Part shown: positions 45,500-54,207 of the stretch, piece after piece
How the letters are laid out: every line of letters starts with the position of its first letter
Position numbering within the stretch: the first letter of the stretch is position 1
NCBI RefSeq assembly: GCF_900117415.1
Contig: NZ_FPEI01000004.1
Coordinates: forward strand, 806,001-870,000
Direction of reading: 5' to 3'
Source of the DNA: Hyphomicrobium sp. CS1BSMeth3
GTDB taxonomy: Bacteria; Pseudomonadota; Alphaproteobacteria; Rhizobiales; Hyphomicrobiaceae
Length of the DNA: 64,000 bases
Notes under the pieces: generated by a model
Seen by the model: only the letters and a program-made list of their open reading frames with translations
Database searches by the model: none
Told to the model about the DNA's origin: nothing
Program-made: the position numbers and the translations under genes

Positions 45500-46573
45500 A
45501 TGTCCGCCGTCCTGAAGCACGCCTGCGCAAAGCACCTCTCGTACGACCTTCCGGTACGCGCCGCCGATGTATTGCGCGGCTTGGCTGATTACGCAGGCGA
45601 CGCCCTAGTCGAAACCCTAGGGCATGGGGCGTGGGCTGACCAATTGGCGGAGAGAGTGCGCTCGCTGCTCGGCTGTGAAGCCGCCGTGTTCATGCCCTCA
45701 GGCAAGACCGCTCAGAACATTGCCTTCAAGCTTTGGTGCGAGCGGCGGGGATTCCACGCGATCGCCGTGCATCCTCGATCCCACGTCGAGCAATGGGAGG
45801 GGAAGGCCTACGCACATGTGTTCGGGTTGAATGCCGTGGCTTTCGGTGATTACGACCGGCAGACATCGCCGTCAGACATCGATACGCTGCCGACGCAGTT
45901 GGGTGTGGCAAGTATCGAGCTGGCACTGCGCCCGCTCGGATGCCCTGTCATTCCCTGGTCGGATCTCACATCGATTTCACAGCGCTTGAGGACACTGGGC
46001 GTACCTTTCCACGGCGATTGCGCGCGGATCTGGGAGGCTCAACCGCACCTCGATCGTCCATTACCGGACATCGCCAAGCTCTTCGATAGCCTCTACGTTT
46101 CACTCTACAAAGGCCTCGGCGGCCTAGCCGGCGCAGTCTTGCTCGGCCCAGCCGACCTCATCTCGGAGGCTAAGACTTGGCAGCGGCGCCTTGGGCAACG
46201 GCTTCCGGGCGAGTTCCCCTTTCATTTGGCGGCACTCAAAGGCCTAGAGGAGCGGCTATCTTTGATGCCGGCGTTCCGTACCAAGGCACGCGACCTTGCC
46301 AAAGCCATTACGCGTATCGACGGCTTGCGCGTTACGCCAGACCCTCCGCACACGAATGCCTTCCAGGTCATACTTGGTGGACGCCGCGAGAAGATGGCCG
46401 CAGCACGCGACGAAGTTGCGCGGCGAATGGGTTTATGGCTCTACGAACTCACCCCACCCAATCCAGTCGATGGGCTTGTCACTTTCGAGGTCCATGTTCG
46501 AACAGCTGCGCTCAAGCTCGAAGAGAGTGAGGTTGCAGAGGCGATTGCGATGTTCAAGTCGCTGATCCGATAG
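45500..46573 (+). CDS. PLP-dependent beta-eliminating lyase/threonine aldolase-like protein
   Basis: A 357-residue fold-type I PLP enzyme. FMPSGKTAQNIAF binds the phosphate, HGDCARIWE (Asp173, Arg176) matches HxDGAR of threonine aldolases, and the Schiff-base Lys204 lies in SLYKGLGGLAGAVL. Low-specificity threonine aldolases cleave beta-hydroxy amino acids to glycine and aldehyde. The central region shows changes from the family consensus (Cys for Gly after Asp173), so the substrate may differ. Confidence 0.8.
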   Translation: MSAVLKHACAKHLSYDLPVRAADVLRGLADYAGDALVETLGHGAWADQLAERVRSLLGCEAAVFMPSGKTAQNIAFKLWCERRGFHAIAVHPRSHVEQWEGKAYAHVFGLNAVAFGDYDRQTSPSDIDTLPTQLGVASIELALRPLGCPVIPWSDLTSISQRLRTLGVPFHGDCARIWEAQPHLDRPLPDIAKLFDSLYVSLYKGLGGLAGAVLLGPADLISEAKTWQRRLGQRLPGEFPFHLAALKGLEERLSLMPAFRTKARDLAKAITRIDGLRVTPDPPHTNAFQVILGGRREKMAAARDEVARRMGLWLYELTPPNPVDGLVTFEVHVRTAALKLEESEVAEAIAMFKSLIR

Positions 46574-46762
46574 CAACGCGTTGGGTTCGCCCATGCCCGA
46601 AACGGGTCATAAGTAAGGTCATCGATGATGTGCGTCGCGCTGACGAGTGGACTGCACAGGACCCGCCTGCAACCGACGTGTAGGGCCAATCGCGCTGGTG
46701 CAAACCACGCGGATATACGTCCAAGCTTCCATGGGGACAATGGGATGGGTCGAGGAGAGGCA

Positions 46763-46783
46763 ATGTTGGGGCAACTTGGATGA
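46763..46783 (+). promoter_or_regulatory. Possible 6-codon leader frame coupled to the GNAT gene
   Basis: ATG TTG GGG CAA CTT GGA TGA lies just after GAGGAGAGG (46752-46759), and its stop overlaps the GNAT ATG as ATGA. The GNAT start itself lacks a ribosome site, so re-initiation is plausible. Confidence 0.35.
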
Positions 46784-47265
46784 GCGCAGCAAACTTCAGT
46801 ATTGGCCCAGAGGATCCGCGCCATCCAGAAGTTCGCAAGTTAATTGCGGAGTCGGATTCTTATATGCAAGAGCGATATCCAACTGAGAGCAATCACCTCG
46901 TAGACGCTAGTGCTCTCGCTGGGCCGGGCACGCTATTCCTGACGGCTCGCCTCAATGGTCAACTGGTGGGGTCTATAGCATTTCAAACTTTTGCCCCTGC
47001 GCACGCAGAGATGAAGCGTCTCTTCGTGCGCTCGAATGCCCGCGGAGCTGGTCTCGGACGTCACTTGGTGGAAACCCTCGAAGAGATCGCGCTAAGTCGG
47101 CATATTTATCGCATCAGCTTGGAGACTGGAGTAAGACAACCAGAGGCAATCGGTCTCTATCGTGCATCTGGTTACATCGAGTGCCCACCTTTCGGCGCCT
47201 ACAAACCAGATCCACTTAGTTTATTCATGACCAAGCAACTCAGCTCGCAACCAATTGGCGCATAG
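46780..47265 (+). CDS. GNAT-family N-acetyltransferase
   Basis: A 161-residue protein with the GNAT acetyl-CoA motif RLFVRSNARGAGLGRHLVET, followed by GVRQPEAIGLYRASGYIE. The ATG at 46780 overlaps the stop of a 6-codon open frame (46763-46783) that has its own GAGGAG ribosome site. Substrate unknown. Confidence 0.82.
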   Translation: MSAANFSIGPEDPRHPEVRKLIAESDSYMQERYPTESNHLVDASALAGPGTLFLTARLNGQLVGSIAFQTFAPAHAEMKRLFVRSNARGAGLGRHLVETLEEIALSRHIYRISLETGVRQPEAIGLYRASGYIECPPFGAYKPDPLSLFMTKQLSSQPIGA

Positions 47266-47357
47266 GGTACGCTACCGCCGCGCTCCTTATCTGACTTGCT
47301 CGCCGCTGCATCACATCAGAGGCGCACATATCAAAGAGTTCGCCTTTGATCATCGGG

Positions 47358-47984
47358 CTAACGAGTGAGTGCTAGGCGGAGCCCAAGGCACACCAGAAGC
47401 CCCCCCATTACGGCATTTATGCCGCGCTGCGCACGTTCATAATAGCTCCTGATTGGAGGAACTGTAAGAAATATCGCAACTGAAGCCCACCAAGCTGCTG
47501 ACACAAGAATGGCGGTGGATACGGCCGCAGCCAGTAGCCAGTCCGGCGAGTCTTTTGGCATCACGACCGCGAAGATACTAGTATAATACGCCAGAGATTT
47601 TGGATTGGTCATGCTGGTCGTGTAGCCTGCCCGAAGCGCCAGCATCCCAGAATGAGGTTGCTTGTTTGCGCCCTGCTTCACCGCAGAATTTTCGCGAAGA
47701 GCTCCAATCAGCAGTTTTCCCCCAAACCAAATCAAGTAGAGCGCTCCTGCCAATTGCAGAGCTTGATACACATACGGCATTCGCAACATCACGACGCCAA
47801 CACTGGTTGCAGCCAGTAGAGCCCAAGTGAGAGTTGCCAACAAGATGCCGCAGCTTGCAAGCAAAGCCAGCCGGCGTGAGCCGTTGATTGCATAACTCGT
47901 CACGATCATGAAGTTTGGCCCGGGACTGGCGGCCCCAAGGAACTGGACTACCGCGATAGTCAGCAGAATGCCGAAATAATCCAT
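47358..47984 (-). CDS. LysE/RhtB-family amino-acid exporter
   Basis: A 208-residue membrane protein with about six TM helices. LysE-family motifs: AASPGPNFMIVTSYAINGS at about residues 18-36 and the RAGYTTSMTNPKSLAYYTSIF loop. Exports amino acids or related metabolites; specificity unknown. Confidence 0.85.
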   Translation of the reverse strand: MDYFGILLTIAVVQFLGAASPGPNFMIVTSYAINGSRRLALLASCGILLATLTWALLAATSVGVVMLRMPYVYQALQLAGALYLIWFGGKLLIGALRENSAVKQGANKQPHSGMLALRAGYTTSMTNPKSLAYYTSIFAVVMPKDSPDWLLAAAVSTAILVSAAWWASVAIFLTVPPIRSYYERAQRGINAVMGGLLVCLGLRLALTR

Positions 47985-48139
47985 GGTGAACTCGCTCAGG
48001 TTCCGTCGATTGGTCGTGCTTAGCCTTGACCCGTGGAGACCTGTCGAACGTCGATCAAGTTCTTCACGGCGTTGATCCGTGTGACGTGACGAGCTTAAGC
48101 AGACGAGGTGACACTGCGCAATCTGGGTGCCTGCTATTT

Positions 48140-48242
48140 CCGCAATGGGTCAAAATCGTCGATCGCGCCGGTACCGATCATGTCGCTAGTGCGCCGGGTA
48201 GCTACCGCCAACTACGGTGCAGCGATCGGTTGCGATGGGCCA
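48140..48242 (+). repeat. Intergenic repeat R, degenerate copy
   Basis: The gap 47985-48340 holds no gene. It contains CAATGGGTCAAAATCGTC near 48142, GCTACCGCCAACTACGG, and ends TTGCGATGGGCCA at 48242, matching the ends of the repeat family; the middle is diverged. Confidence 0.45.
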
Positions 48243-48340
48243 GCAGGAGAAGTGCGTCATGCTTCTGCAAATTCGCTTCAGCACCCGGAGCATGCAAGAG
48301 TATGCACATAGGATCGCCCCCCGGCTCGTTCTGGAACAGC

Positions 48341-48868
48341 ATGCTCAGAACTCGACGCCTCATACTCACCAAGTGGGATGATTGCCACCGCGAAGCGTTC
48401 GCATTGATGCACGCCGATCCTGAAGTAATGGCAGATCTCGGAGGGCCTATTGATCGGTCAGAGAGCCATTTGAAGTTCGAGCGATACTGCGTAGCCGAGC
48501 GCGAGCACGGTGTCTCGCGATGGGCGGTTGAGGATTCAAGTGGTGCATTTATCGGCTACGCAGGTGTGATGCCTCGACTATCCAAGGATCATCCGCTGGG
48601 GCTGCATTTCGAAGTCGGCTGGCGGCTCGTTCGTGCGGCCTGGGGACATGGCTACGCCACGGAAAGCGCCAGGGCCGCTCTCCGTCACGCTATTCGTGAC
48701 GTGGGGCTGAGTGAGATAATATCGTACACGAGCCCCGATAACCTCCGATCTCAGGCTGTCATGACGAGACTGAACTTGGTGCGCGACCCATCGCGCGACT
48801 TTACATTGCGCACCTCAACCGGCCAGCAGTGGCAAGGATGGGTTTGGGCTGTGCCACTGAGCGTTTAG
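48341..48868 (+). CDS. GNAT-family acetyltransferase (RimJ/RimL-like)
   Basis: A 175-residue protein of the RimJ/RimL group: TRRLILTKWDDCHREAFA at the start, GWRLVRAAWGHGYATESARA for acetyl-CoA, and SYTSPDNLRSQAVMTRLNL. The start at 48341 fits the family N-terminus; a start at 48302 would add 13 residues. Confidence 0.83.
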   Translation: MLRTRRLILTKWDDCHREAFALMHADPEVMADLGGPIDRSESHLKFERYCVAEREHGVSRWAVEDSSGAFIGYAGVMPRLSKDHPLGLHFEVGWRLVRAAWGHGYATESARAALRHAIRDVGLSEIISYTSPDNLRSQAVMTRLNLVRDPSRDFTLRTSTGQQWQGWVWAVPLSV

Positions 48869-48912
48869 ACCGCTCTGGGCCAATAGCCGACTCTGAGTCG
48901 AGACATACTCCA

Positions 48913-50199
48913 TCATCTCGACGCTAGCGCAACGCGCCCGAGCGTCTGCCGCAACAGCCAAATGACGATCACCATGTTCACGATGTTCCAGCCGATGCCA
49001 TTGATGAGTGCGGCGGCGTAGGAGCCGGTCCAGTCGTAGATCGCCCCCGCCAGCCAACCGCCGAGCGCCATGCCGGCAAGCGTGGTCGATATGGCAAGGC
49101 TGACGCGAAGACCGGCTTCCCGCGCCGGGAACAGTTCGCGGATGATCACCGCGTAGCTCGGCACAAGGCCACCCTGCGCCAGACCGAAAGTGGCCGAAAT
49201 GACGTAGAGCGAGACGAGCCCATCGAAAGGCAGATAGAGCGCGAGAGCGATGGCCTGCATGACGGAGCCCAGCAGCAGGGTCCGCAAGCCGCCGATGCGG
49301 CTGAACACCCAGCCGAAGATCAGACGGCTCGCCACGCCAAAGCCGAGCATGACAGCCAGCATCTCGGCGCCGCGCGCTGGGCCGTAGCCTAGATCGGCGC
49401 AGTAGGCGACCAGATGGACCTGCGGCATCGCCATGGCCACACAGCAGCACAGGCCGGCGAGGGTCAGGAGGGCATGTGCGACATTGGGCGGCAAGCCGAT
49501 GGCCTGGTTGGCATTGCCGGCGCTTGCAGCTTCCATGGCCGGTTTGTGGAATACGGGCCGCCGCCGCAGAACGAGAGCGAGCGGCAGCATGGTGGCCATG
49601 CAGAAGATGCCGATGCCGATATGAGTGTGCCGCCAACCGACCTCAGCGATAAAGTGCTGGATGATCGGCGGCCAGACCACACCGGAAAGAGAGCTGCCAA
49701 TAGTGGCCAAGGAGATAGCGAGGCCGCGATGCCGATCGAACCAAAGCGAGGCGTCCGCCACCAACGGTGCGAAGCTCGCCGCGCTGCCAAGGCCGATGGT
49801 CAGACCGGAGACGACGGCGAATGCGGGCAGGGTCGGGGCGTAAGCCGTCAGGATGTAACCGGAGCCCATGAGGATCGTGCCACCGGCAAATGGCGGTAGG
49901 ATGCCGAAGCGATCCGCAAGCCGGCCGACCGTGATGCCGCCGATCATGAAGCCGATCATCGTGAGCGCGTAGGGCAGAGAAGCTCCGGCCCGTTGCACGC
50001 CGAAATCCGCCTGCACTGCCGGCAATGCAACGGCCAAAGACCACAGGCCAACGCAGCCCAATGTACTGAGAGTGATCGAGGCGAGGAGGCGGATCCAGGA
50101 ATACGAGGTCTCGATCGAGGGCATTTCGGTCGGCGCTGGAGAAATCCATTGACGGGCGCGAAGGCTGCCATCCGTATGGACGGGCTTCGCCTGCGACAA
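48913..50199 (-). CDS. MFS transporter (monocarboxylate/oxalate-type)
   Basis: A 428-residue carrier with 12 TM helices, and GRLADRFG as motif A. The TTG at 50199 has AAAGGAG nine bases upstream, but that site lies inside an inverted repeat; the ATG at 50124 (MPSIETSYSW) is a good alternative and gives a usual MFS length (403). Divergent from a short LysR gene, likely its regulator. Substrate unknown. Confidence 0.82.
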   Translation of the reverse strand: MSQAKPVHTDGSLRARQWISPAPTEMPSIETSYSWIRLLASITLSTLGCVGLWSLAVALPAVQADFGVQRAGASLPYALTMIGFMIGGITVGRLADRFGILPPFAGGTILMGSGYILTAYAPTLPAFAVVSGLTIGLGSAASFAPLVADASLWFDRHRGLAISLATIGSSLSGVVWPPIIQHFIAEVGWRHTHIGIGIFCMATMLPLALVLRRRPVFHKPAMEAASAGNANQAIGLPPNVAHALLTLAGLCCCVAMAMPQVHLVAYCADLGYGPARGAEMLAVMLGFGVASRLIFGWVFSRIGGLRTLLLGSVMQAIALALYLPFDGLVSLYVISATFGLAQGGLVPSYAVIIRELFPAREAGLRVSLAISTTLAGMALGGWLAGAIYDWTGSYAAALINGIGWNIVNMVIVIWLLRQTLGRVALASR

Positions 50200-50221
50200 A
50201 GCAGGATTTCTCCTTTGTCGC
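50193..50221. promoter_or_regulatory. Inverted repeat between MFS and LysR genes
   Basis: GCGACAAAG (50193-50201) and CTTTGTCGC (50213-50221) are perfect 9-bp arms with an 11-base spacer. It could be a LysR operator. On the minus strand it also encloses the AAAGGAG of the MFS start, so an mRNA hairpin is the other reading. Confidence 0.5.
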
Positions 50222-50270
50222 CCGAGTGGGCCTCATGCATGCTTGCGGGCCGCACCTCCCGGAGCCAGCC

Positions 50271-50885
50271 ATGACTTACCTGCTGCCGCCTCTCAATGCC
50301 CTGCGCGCCTTCGAGGCGGCGGCTCGCCACCTCAGCTTCAAGCAGGCCGCGCACGAGCTGCACGTCACTGCAGGCGCGGTCAGCCAACAGGTTCGCCTGC
50401 TGGAGGAGCGGTTGGGCGTGCAATTATTCGAGCGGTTGGCACGGCAGGTGGTGCTGACTCCCGCCGGCGAAGCCTATCTGATCCCGATACGCAAAGCGTT
50501 TGGTCGTATTGCCGAGGCGACCGCCGAGCTCAAGCCCGAGGGCATCACGAACCTGTTGCATATCGGGGTACATGGCTCAGTCGACATCGACGATTTGCGG
50601 AGGCGCCTCGCGCAATTCCGCCGGGCTCAACCGCAGGTCGCTGCCCGCATTAGTCAGCCGGCAGGCCTGCACGAGTTGCTCGAAGGCAAGATCGATGTGC
50701 TGATCGAGGGTAGCCTGCGGCGCCATCCGGGCTACCGCTGCGACCCTCTGGAGAACGGTTTTCTGATCGCCCCGCTCGGCACGGCGGATTGTCCGGAGAT
50801 CGAAACGCTGCGTTCCTGCCTGCTCGCTGTCAGTCCGCCTTCCACAGTGCAGCGACGGGCTGCGCGATCGCGCCTCACAGCATAG
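50271..50885 (+). CDS. LysR-family regulator (GcvA-like), C-terminally short
   Basis: A 204-residue protein with a full HTH (LNALRAFEAAARHLSFKQAA, HVTAGAVSQQVRLLEERLGV) and the first half of the effector domain (NLLHIGVHGSVDIDDLRRRL). It lacks about 90 residues relative to typical 290-310-residue LysR proteins. The end (STVQRRAARSRLTA) does not look like the family, so a frameshift or truncation is likely. The start has GGAG nine bases upstream. Confidence 0.7.
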   Translation: MTYLLPPLNALRAFEAAARHLSFKQAAHELHVTAGAVSQQVRLLEERLGVQLFERLARQVVLTPAGEAYLIPIRKAFGRIAEATAELKPEGITNLLHIGVHGSVDIDDLRRRLAQFRRAQPQVAARISQPAGLHELLEGKIDVLIEGSLRRHPGYRCDPLENGFLIAPLGTADCPEIETLRSCLLAVSPPSTVQRRAARSRLTA

Positions 50886-51166
50886 TGGGGCGGGCGGGAT
50901 AGTCCCTCGTCGGGCTGTTCCGCTCGGGGTCAAACAATGACCGCCGTCGATGATGGGCGTCGCGCCGCCTTTGCCTCAAGGCGGACGGGCGCGGATGGGC
51001 CTCCAACCGAAGCGCAGGGCCGACAGCAGATTCGATCGGCCTCGCTCCTCTCAGCAGGAGCTTCAACCGCGCTGCGAGATTCGATTGATCGCGCGATGCG
51101 CGGACTCACCGTGATACATCGTTTTGAGAAAACCGACTCTAATGCGAACTCCCGAGGAGACGATAC

Positions 51167-51631
51167 GTGGCGACTCCGGTCATCGAACAGGCGAAGATCC
51201 AGGCTCAGGTGTTGGTGCCGCTGATCAAGACGCTCCAAGCCGAACTGGGCGAGGAACGCGCGAACGCTCTTGTTCGCAAAGCGATTGGCGAGCTCTATCG
51301 TCGGCTTGGCCGGGACTGGTGGATCAGGAAAAAGTCAGAAAGTATTGGGAGCAACATGGCATCCGCATTTGCCTCGTTCGCCAAGGCCAACGCTCTCAAC
51401 TACACAGTTCGCACGCAATCTGATGATGCCTACGAGATCGATGTCACTCGGTGCCAGTACGCGGAGTTCTACAAGGAATTGGGCGAGCCCGAGCTTGGCT
51501 TCCTGCTAATCTGCAGCGCGGACTTCCCGTTCGCTGATGGGTTCGGGGCTGAGGTGGACCTCACGCGGACAAAGACGATCATGGAAGGCGCCTGTCACTG
51601 CGATTTTCGATATTCGCGCCAGCGCTGCTGA
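51167..51631 (+). CDS. ATC hydrolase-like protein
   Basis: A 154-residue protein of the L-2-amino-thiazoline-4-carboxylate hydrolase family (PF14196): AFAKANALNYTVRTQSDDAYEIDVTRCQYAEFYKELGEPELG in part, and CHCDFRYS near the end. The GTG start at 51167 has GAGGAG (51154-51159) upstream. The family hydrolyses thiazoline or related rings; the true substrate is open. A repeat R copy begins at its last codon. Confidence 0.75.
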   Translation: MATPVIEQAKIQAQVLVPLIKTLQAELGEERANALVRKAIGELYRRLGRDWWIRKKSESIGSNMASAFASFAKANALNYTVRTQSDDAYEIDVTRCQYAEFYKELGEPELGFLLICSADFPFADGFGAEVDLTRTKTIMEGACHCDFRYSRQRC

Positions 51632-51737
51632 TGACTGCAACGGGTCATCTGCGTCGGTTCGGCTCGTGGACGGCCGTTTCCGCTCAACCGCCGCGAACGG
51701 GCACCCCGACAACAAGTGTCAACGTTGCGACGGGCCA
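51631..51737 (+). repeat. Intergenic repeat R, copy 2
   Basis: It runs ATGACTGCAACGGGTCATC ... GTGGACGGCCGTTTCCGCTC ... CGCGAACGGGCACC ... GACAACAAG ... GTTGCGACGGGCCA, the same blocks and orientation as copies 1, 3 and 4. Confidence 0.7.
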
Positions 51738-51793
51738 GTTGCGGTCATACCAATCCTCAGTCAAGTTCTTCGACAAAGATAATAGGAAGCGCC

Positions 51794-52489
51794 ATGACCA
51801 TGGAAAGAGCGGTCGTCCTCGAAAGGCTCGCAGCAAGGCTCACAGGCCTTTCGTTGGGCCGACCTGTTAGGATAGCCATTGATGGCCGAACGGCCTCCGG
51901 TAAAACGACCTTGGCGGATGAGATCGCATTGCACGTTCGTCGCAACGGCTACCCCGTCATCAGAACGTCAATTGACGGCTTTCATCGCCCAAAGACCCAG
52001 CGCTATGCTCGTGGTCGCTATTCTGCTGAAGGCTACTACTACGATGCACGTGATCTGGCTGCGGTTATGAAGCTGCTGCTTGCCCCATTAGGACCAAAAG
52101 GAGACCGTCTTTATCGCACGCAATCCTTTGATCTCGAAAATGACGTCCCCGTCGATCAGGCACCGCAATTGGCGCCAACCAACGCTATTCTTATCGTCGA
52201 CGGTACGTTTCTTCAGCGGCCCGAGTTGCGCGAAGGCTGGGACATAGCGGTCTTCGTGAAGACGTCGGAGCGAACGTCTGAACTGAGAGGCGTGTCCCGT
52301 GATGCTGATCGCCTGGGCGGTGAGGACATGGTGAGACAGCTCTATGCTGAGAGATATCGCCCTGCCTTCGATCTTTATGAACGCATATGCGCGCCAGAGA
52401 AGAGTGCTGACGTTCTGTTCGTCAATGAGCACTTGCAACTCCCGGAAGTTTATATACGGCACGACGGAAGGGTCGCGGACAGCGCTTGA
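51794..52489 (+). CDS. Uridine kinase-like P-loop protein
   Basis: A 231-residue protein. Walker A GRTASGKTTLADEIA is at about residues 31-45, with IRTSIDGFHRPK and LIVDGTFLQRPELREGWD as in the uridine kinase/PRK superfamily. The start at 51794 has AGGAAG upstream. It would phosphorylate a nucleoside or similar small substrate. Confidence 0.8.
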   Translation: MTMERAVVLERLAARLTGLSLGRPVRIAIDGRTASGKTTLADEIALHVRRNGYPVIRTSIDGFHRPKTQRYARGRYSAEGYYYDARDLAAVMKLLLAPLGPKGDRLYRTQSFDLENDVPVDQAPQLAPTNAILIVDGTFLQRPELREGWDIAVFVKTSERTSELRGVSRDADRLGGEDMVRQLYAERYRPAFDLYERICAPEKSADVLFVNEHLQLPEVYIRHDGRVADSA

Positions 52490-52605
52490 CCCGAGGGTAG
52501 ACAGATTTCTCTACAGCAATCTGTTGCCGGTGATGACCGTTGAGGGCCAATAGGGTGCATGGCACGTACCACACAGTTCGTTGTCCAGTCTGATCGGGAG
52601 CAGAC

Positions 52606-53973
52606 GTGCGAAAACTAGCAGTTGCTGCTATGTCGAGTTCGGGACAGCGGGGGCTTCACATGGCAACATCGAGCGCAACCGAGAACATCAGGTACGTCGT
52701 GGAAGGCGGGCATAAACTCTCAGGCTCAATAGAGCCGAGCGGGAACAAGAATGCTGCTCTGCCGATCATCGCGGCCACTCTTCTCACTGACCAGCCTGTT
52801 CGGCTGTCGAATGTGCCCCGCATTCGGGACACTGAGACACTGGTTGACTTGATTGGCTCGGTAGGGGTCACTGCGGATTGGACCGGACAGAATGAGCTGT
52901 CCATTCAGGCCAAAGAGGTTCGGCCAGCGAGCCTCGATCCCGAACTGTGTACTCGGATTAGGGCCTCTATACTGCTCGCAGGGCCTATGCTCGCGCGATG
53001 TGGCACGGTTGAGCTTCCACCACCTGGCGGCGATGTGATCGGTCGCAGGCGCGTCGACACCCATCTGCTTGCCTTGGAGCAACTCGGCGCAAGTATCACT
53101 GTTGATCAGTCGTACAGGTTCGTCGCATCGCAATTGCAGGGAGCCGACGTTTTTCTCGATGAGCCGAGCGTGACGGCAACGGAAAACGCGCTCTGTGCGG
53201 CAGTCGCGGCCAAAGGGACCACGGTGCTGCGAAACGCGGCGTCCGAACCGCATGTGCAGGATCTCGCGCGCTTTCTTTGTGTACTTGGTGCCAGGATAGA
53301 AGGCGTGGGTACCAACACACTCAGAATCCACGGCGGGCGGTCACTAGCGGGCGGCGACTTCCGCATCGGACCTGATCATATCGAGGTCGGCTCACTAATC
53401 GGTCTAGCCGCCGTCACACGATCAAGCATTACGATCAACAATGCCGGCGTCGAGCATCTGCGATCGACACTAATGAACTTTGATCGACTAGGCATCTCTT
53501 GTCGAATTCATGGTGACGACCTCCACATCAGCTCCGACCAATCTCGCAAGGTAAAAGAGGATTTCGGCGGTCACATTCCGAAGATTGAGGACCAACCCTG
53601 GCCTGCGTTTCCTGCAGACACGATGTCCATCGCCATCGTCACGGCAACGCAGTGCGAGGGCGTCGTTATGATGTTTGAAAAGATGTTCGAAAGCCGCTTG
53701 TTCTTCGTCGACAAGCTCATCGCAATGGGCGCGCGAATTGTGTTGTGTGATCCTCACCGCGCAATCGTCGCCGGCCCATCGAAACTGCGGGCGGCGCGCC
53801 TCGAAAGTCCCGACATCCGAGCAGGCATGGCAATGCTTCTCGCAGCGATGTGCGCCGAAGGCACCAGCACAATCAACAATGCTCAACAGATCGAGCGCGG
53901 TTACGAGCGGATCGATGAACGATTGAATGCCTTAGGTGCAAAGATCATCCGGCAGCCTTCCCGCGATGAATGA
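52606..53973 (+). CDS. murA: UDP-GlcNAc 1-carboxyvinyltransferase (MurA) with Asp in place of the active-site Cys
   Basis: A 455-residue enolpyruvyl transferase. The Lys-Asn pair is in PSGNKNAALPIIAATLL. The active-site loop reads PPPGGDVIGRRRVD, with Asp143 (codon 53032-53034) where E. coli MurA has Cys115; Asp there is the known change in fosfomycin-insensitive enzymes. The catalytic Asp is kept in AFPADTMS, and the end ERGYERIDERLNALGA is normal. It starts at GTG 52606 (GGGAG upstream) or ATG 52660. It sits among accessory genes, not in a mur cluster, so it may be a second copy. First step of peptidoglycan precursor synthesis. Confidence 0.88.
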   Translation: MRKLAVAAMSSSGQRGLHMATSSATENIRYVVEGGHKLSGSIEPSGNKNAALPIIAATLLTDQPVRLSNVPRIRDTETLVDLIGSVGVTADWTGQNELSIQAKEVRPASLDPELCTRIRASILLAGPMLARCGTVELPPPGGDVIGRRRVDTHLLALEQLGASITVDQSYRFVASQLQGADVFLDEPSVTATENALCAAVAAKGTTVLRNAASEPHVQDLARFLCVLGARIEGVGTNTLRIHGGRSLAGGDFRIGPDHIEVGSLIGLAAVTRSSITINNAGVEHLRSTLMNFDRLGISCRIHGDDLHISSDQSRKVKEDFGGHIPKIEDQPWPAFPADTMSIAIVTATQCEGVVMMFEKMFESRLFFVDKLIAMGARIVLCDPHRAIVAGPSKLRAARLESPDIRAGMAMLLAAMCAEGTSTINNAQQIERGYERIDERLNALGAKIIRQPSRDE

Positions 53974-54207
53974 GATCAGCCGCTTGAGAGGCAGAAGCAG
54001 GCATTGCCAGCGTGTTGGTGCAATCCCTCACTATGACCGCAACGGGTCATTCGCGAAGCGCTCGCGAGGCCGTGCATTGACCGTTGATCTGTCAGCCGAC
54101 ACCCCGGTACTGAAAGCATGTCGCAAGCGCTCGGAGCAATCAAGCAACGACGACGCGATCCTCCAGTGCGGCCGTGTTGAAGCACAGATTCCCGCAAGCA
54201 CGTCGCA

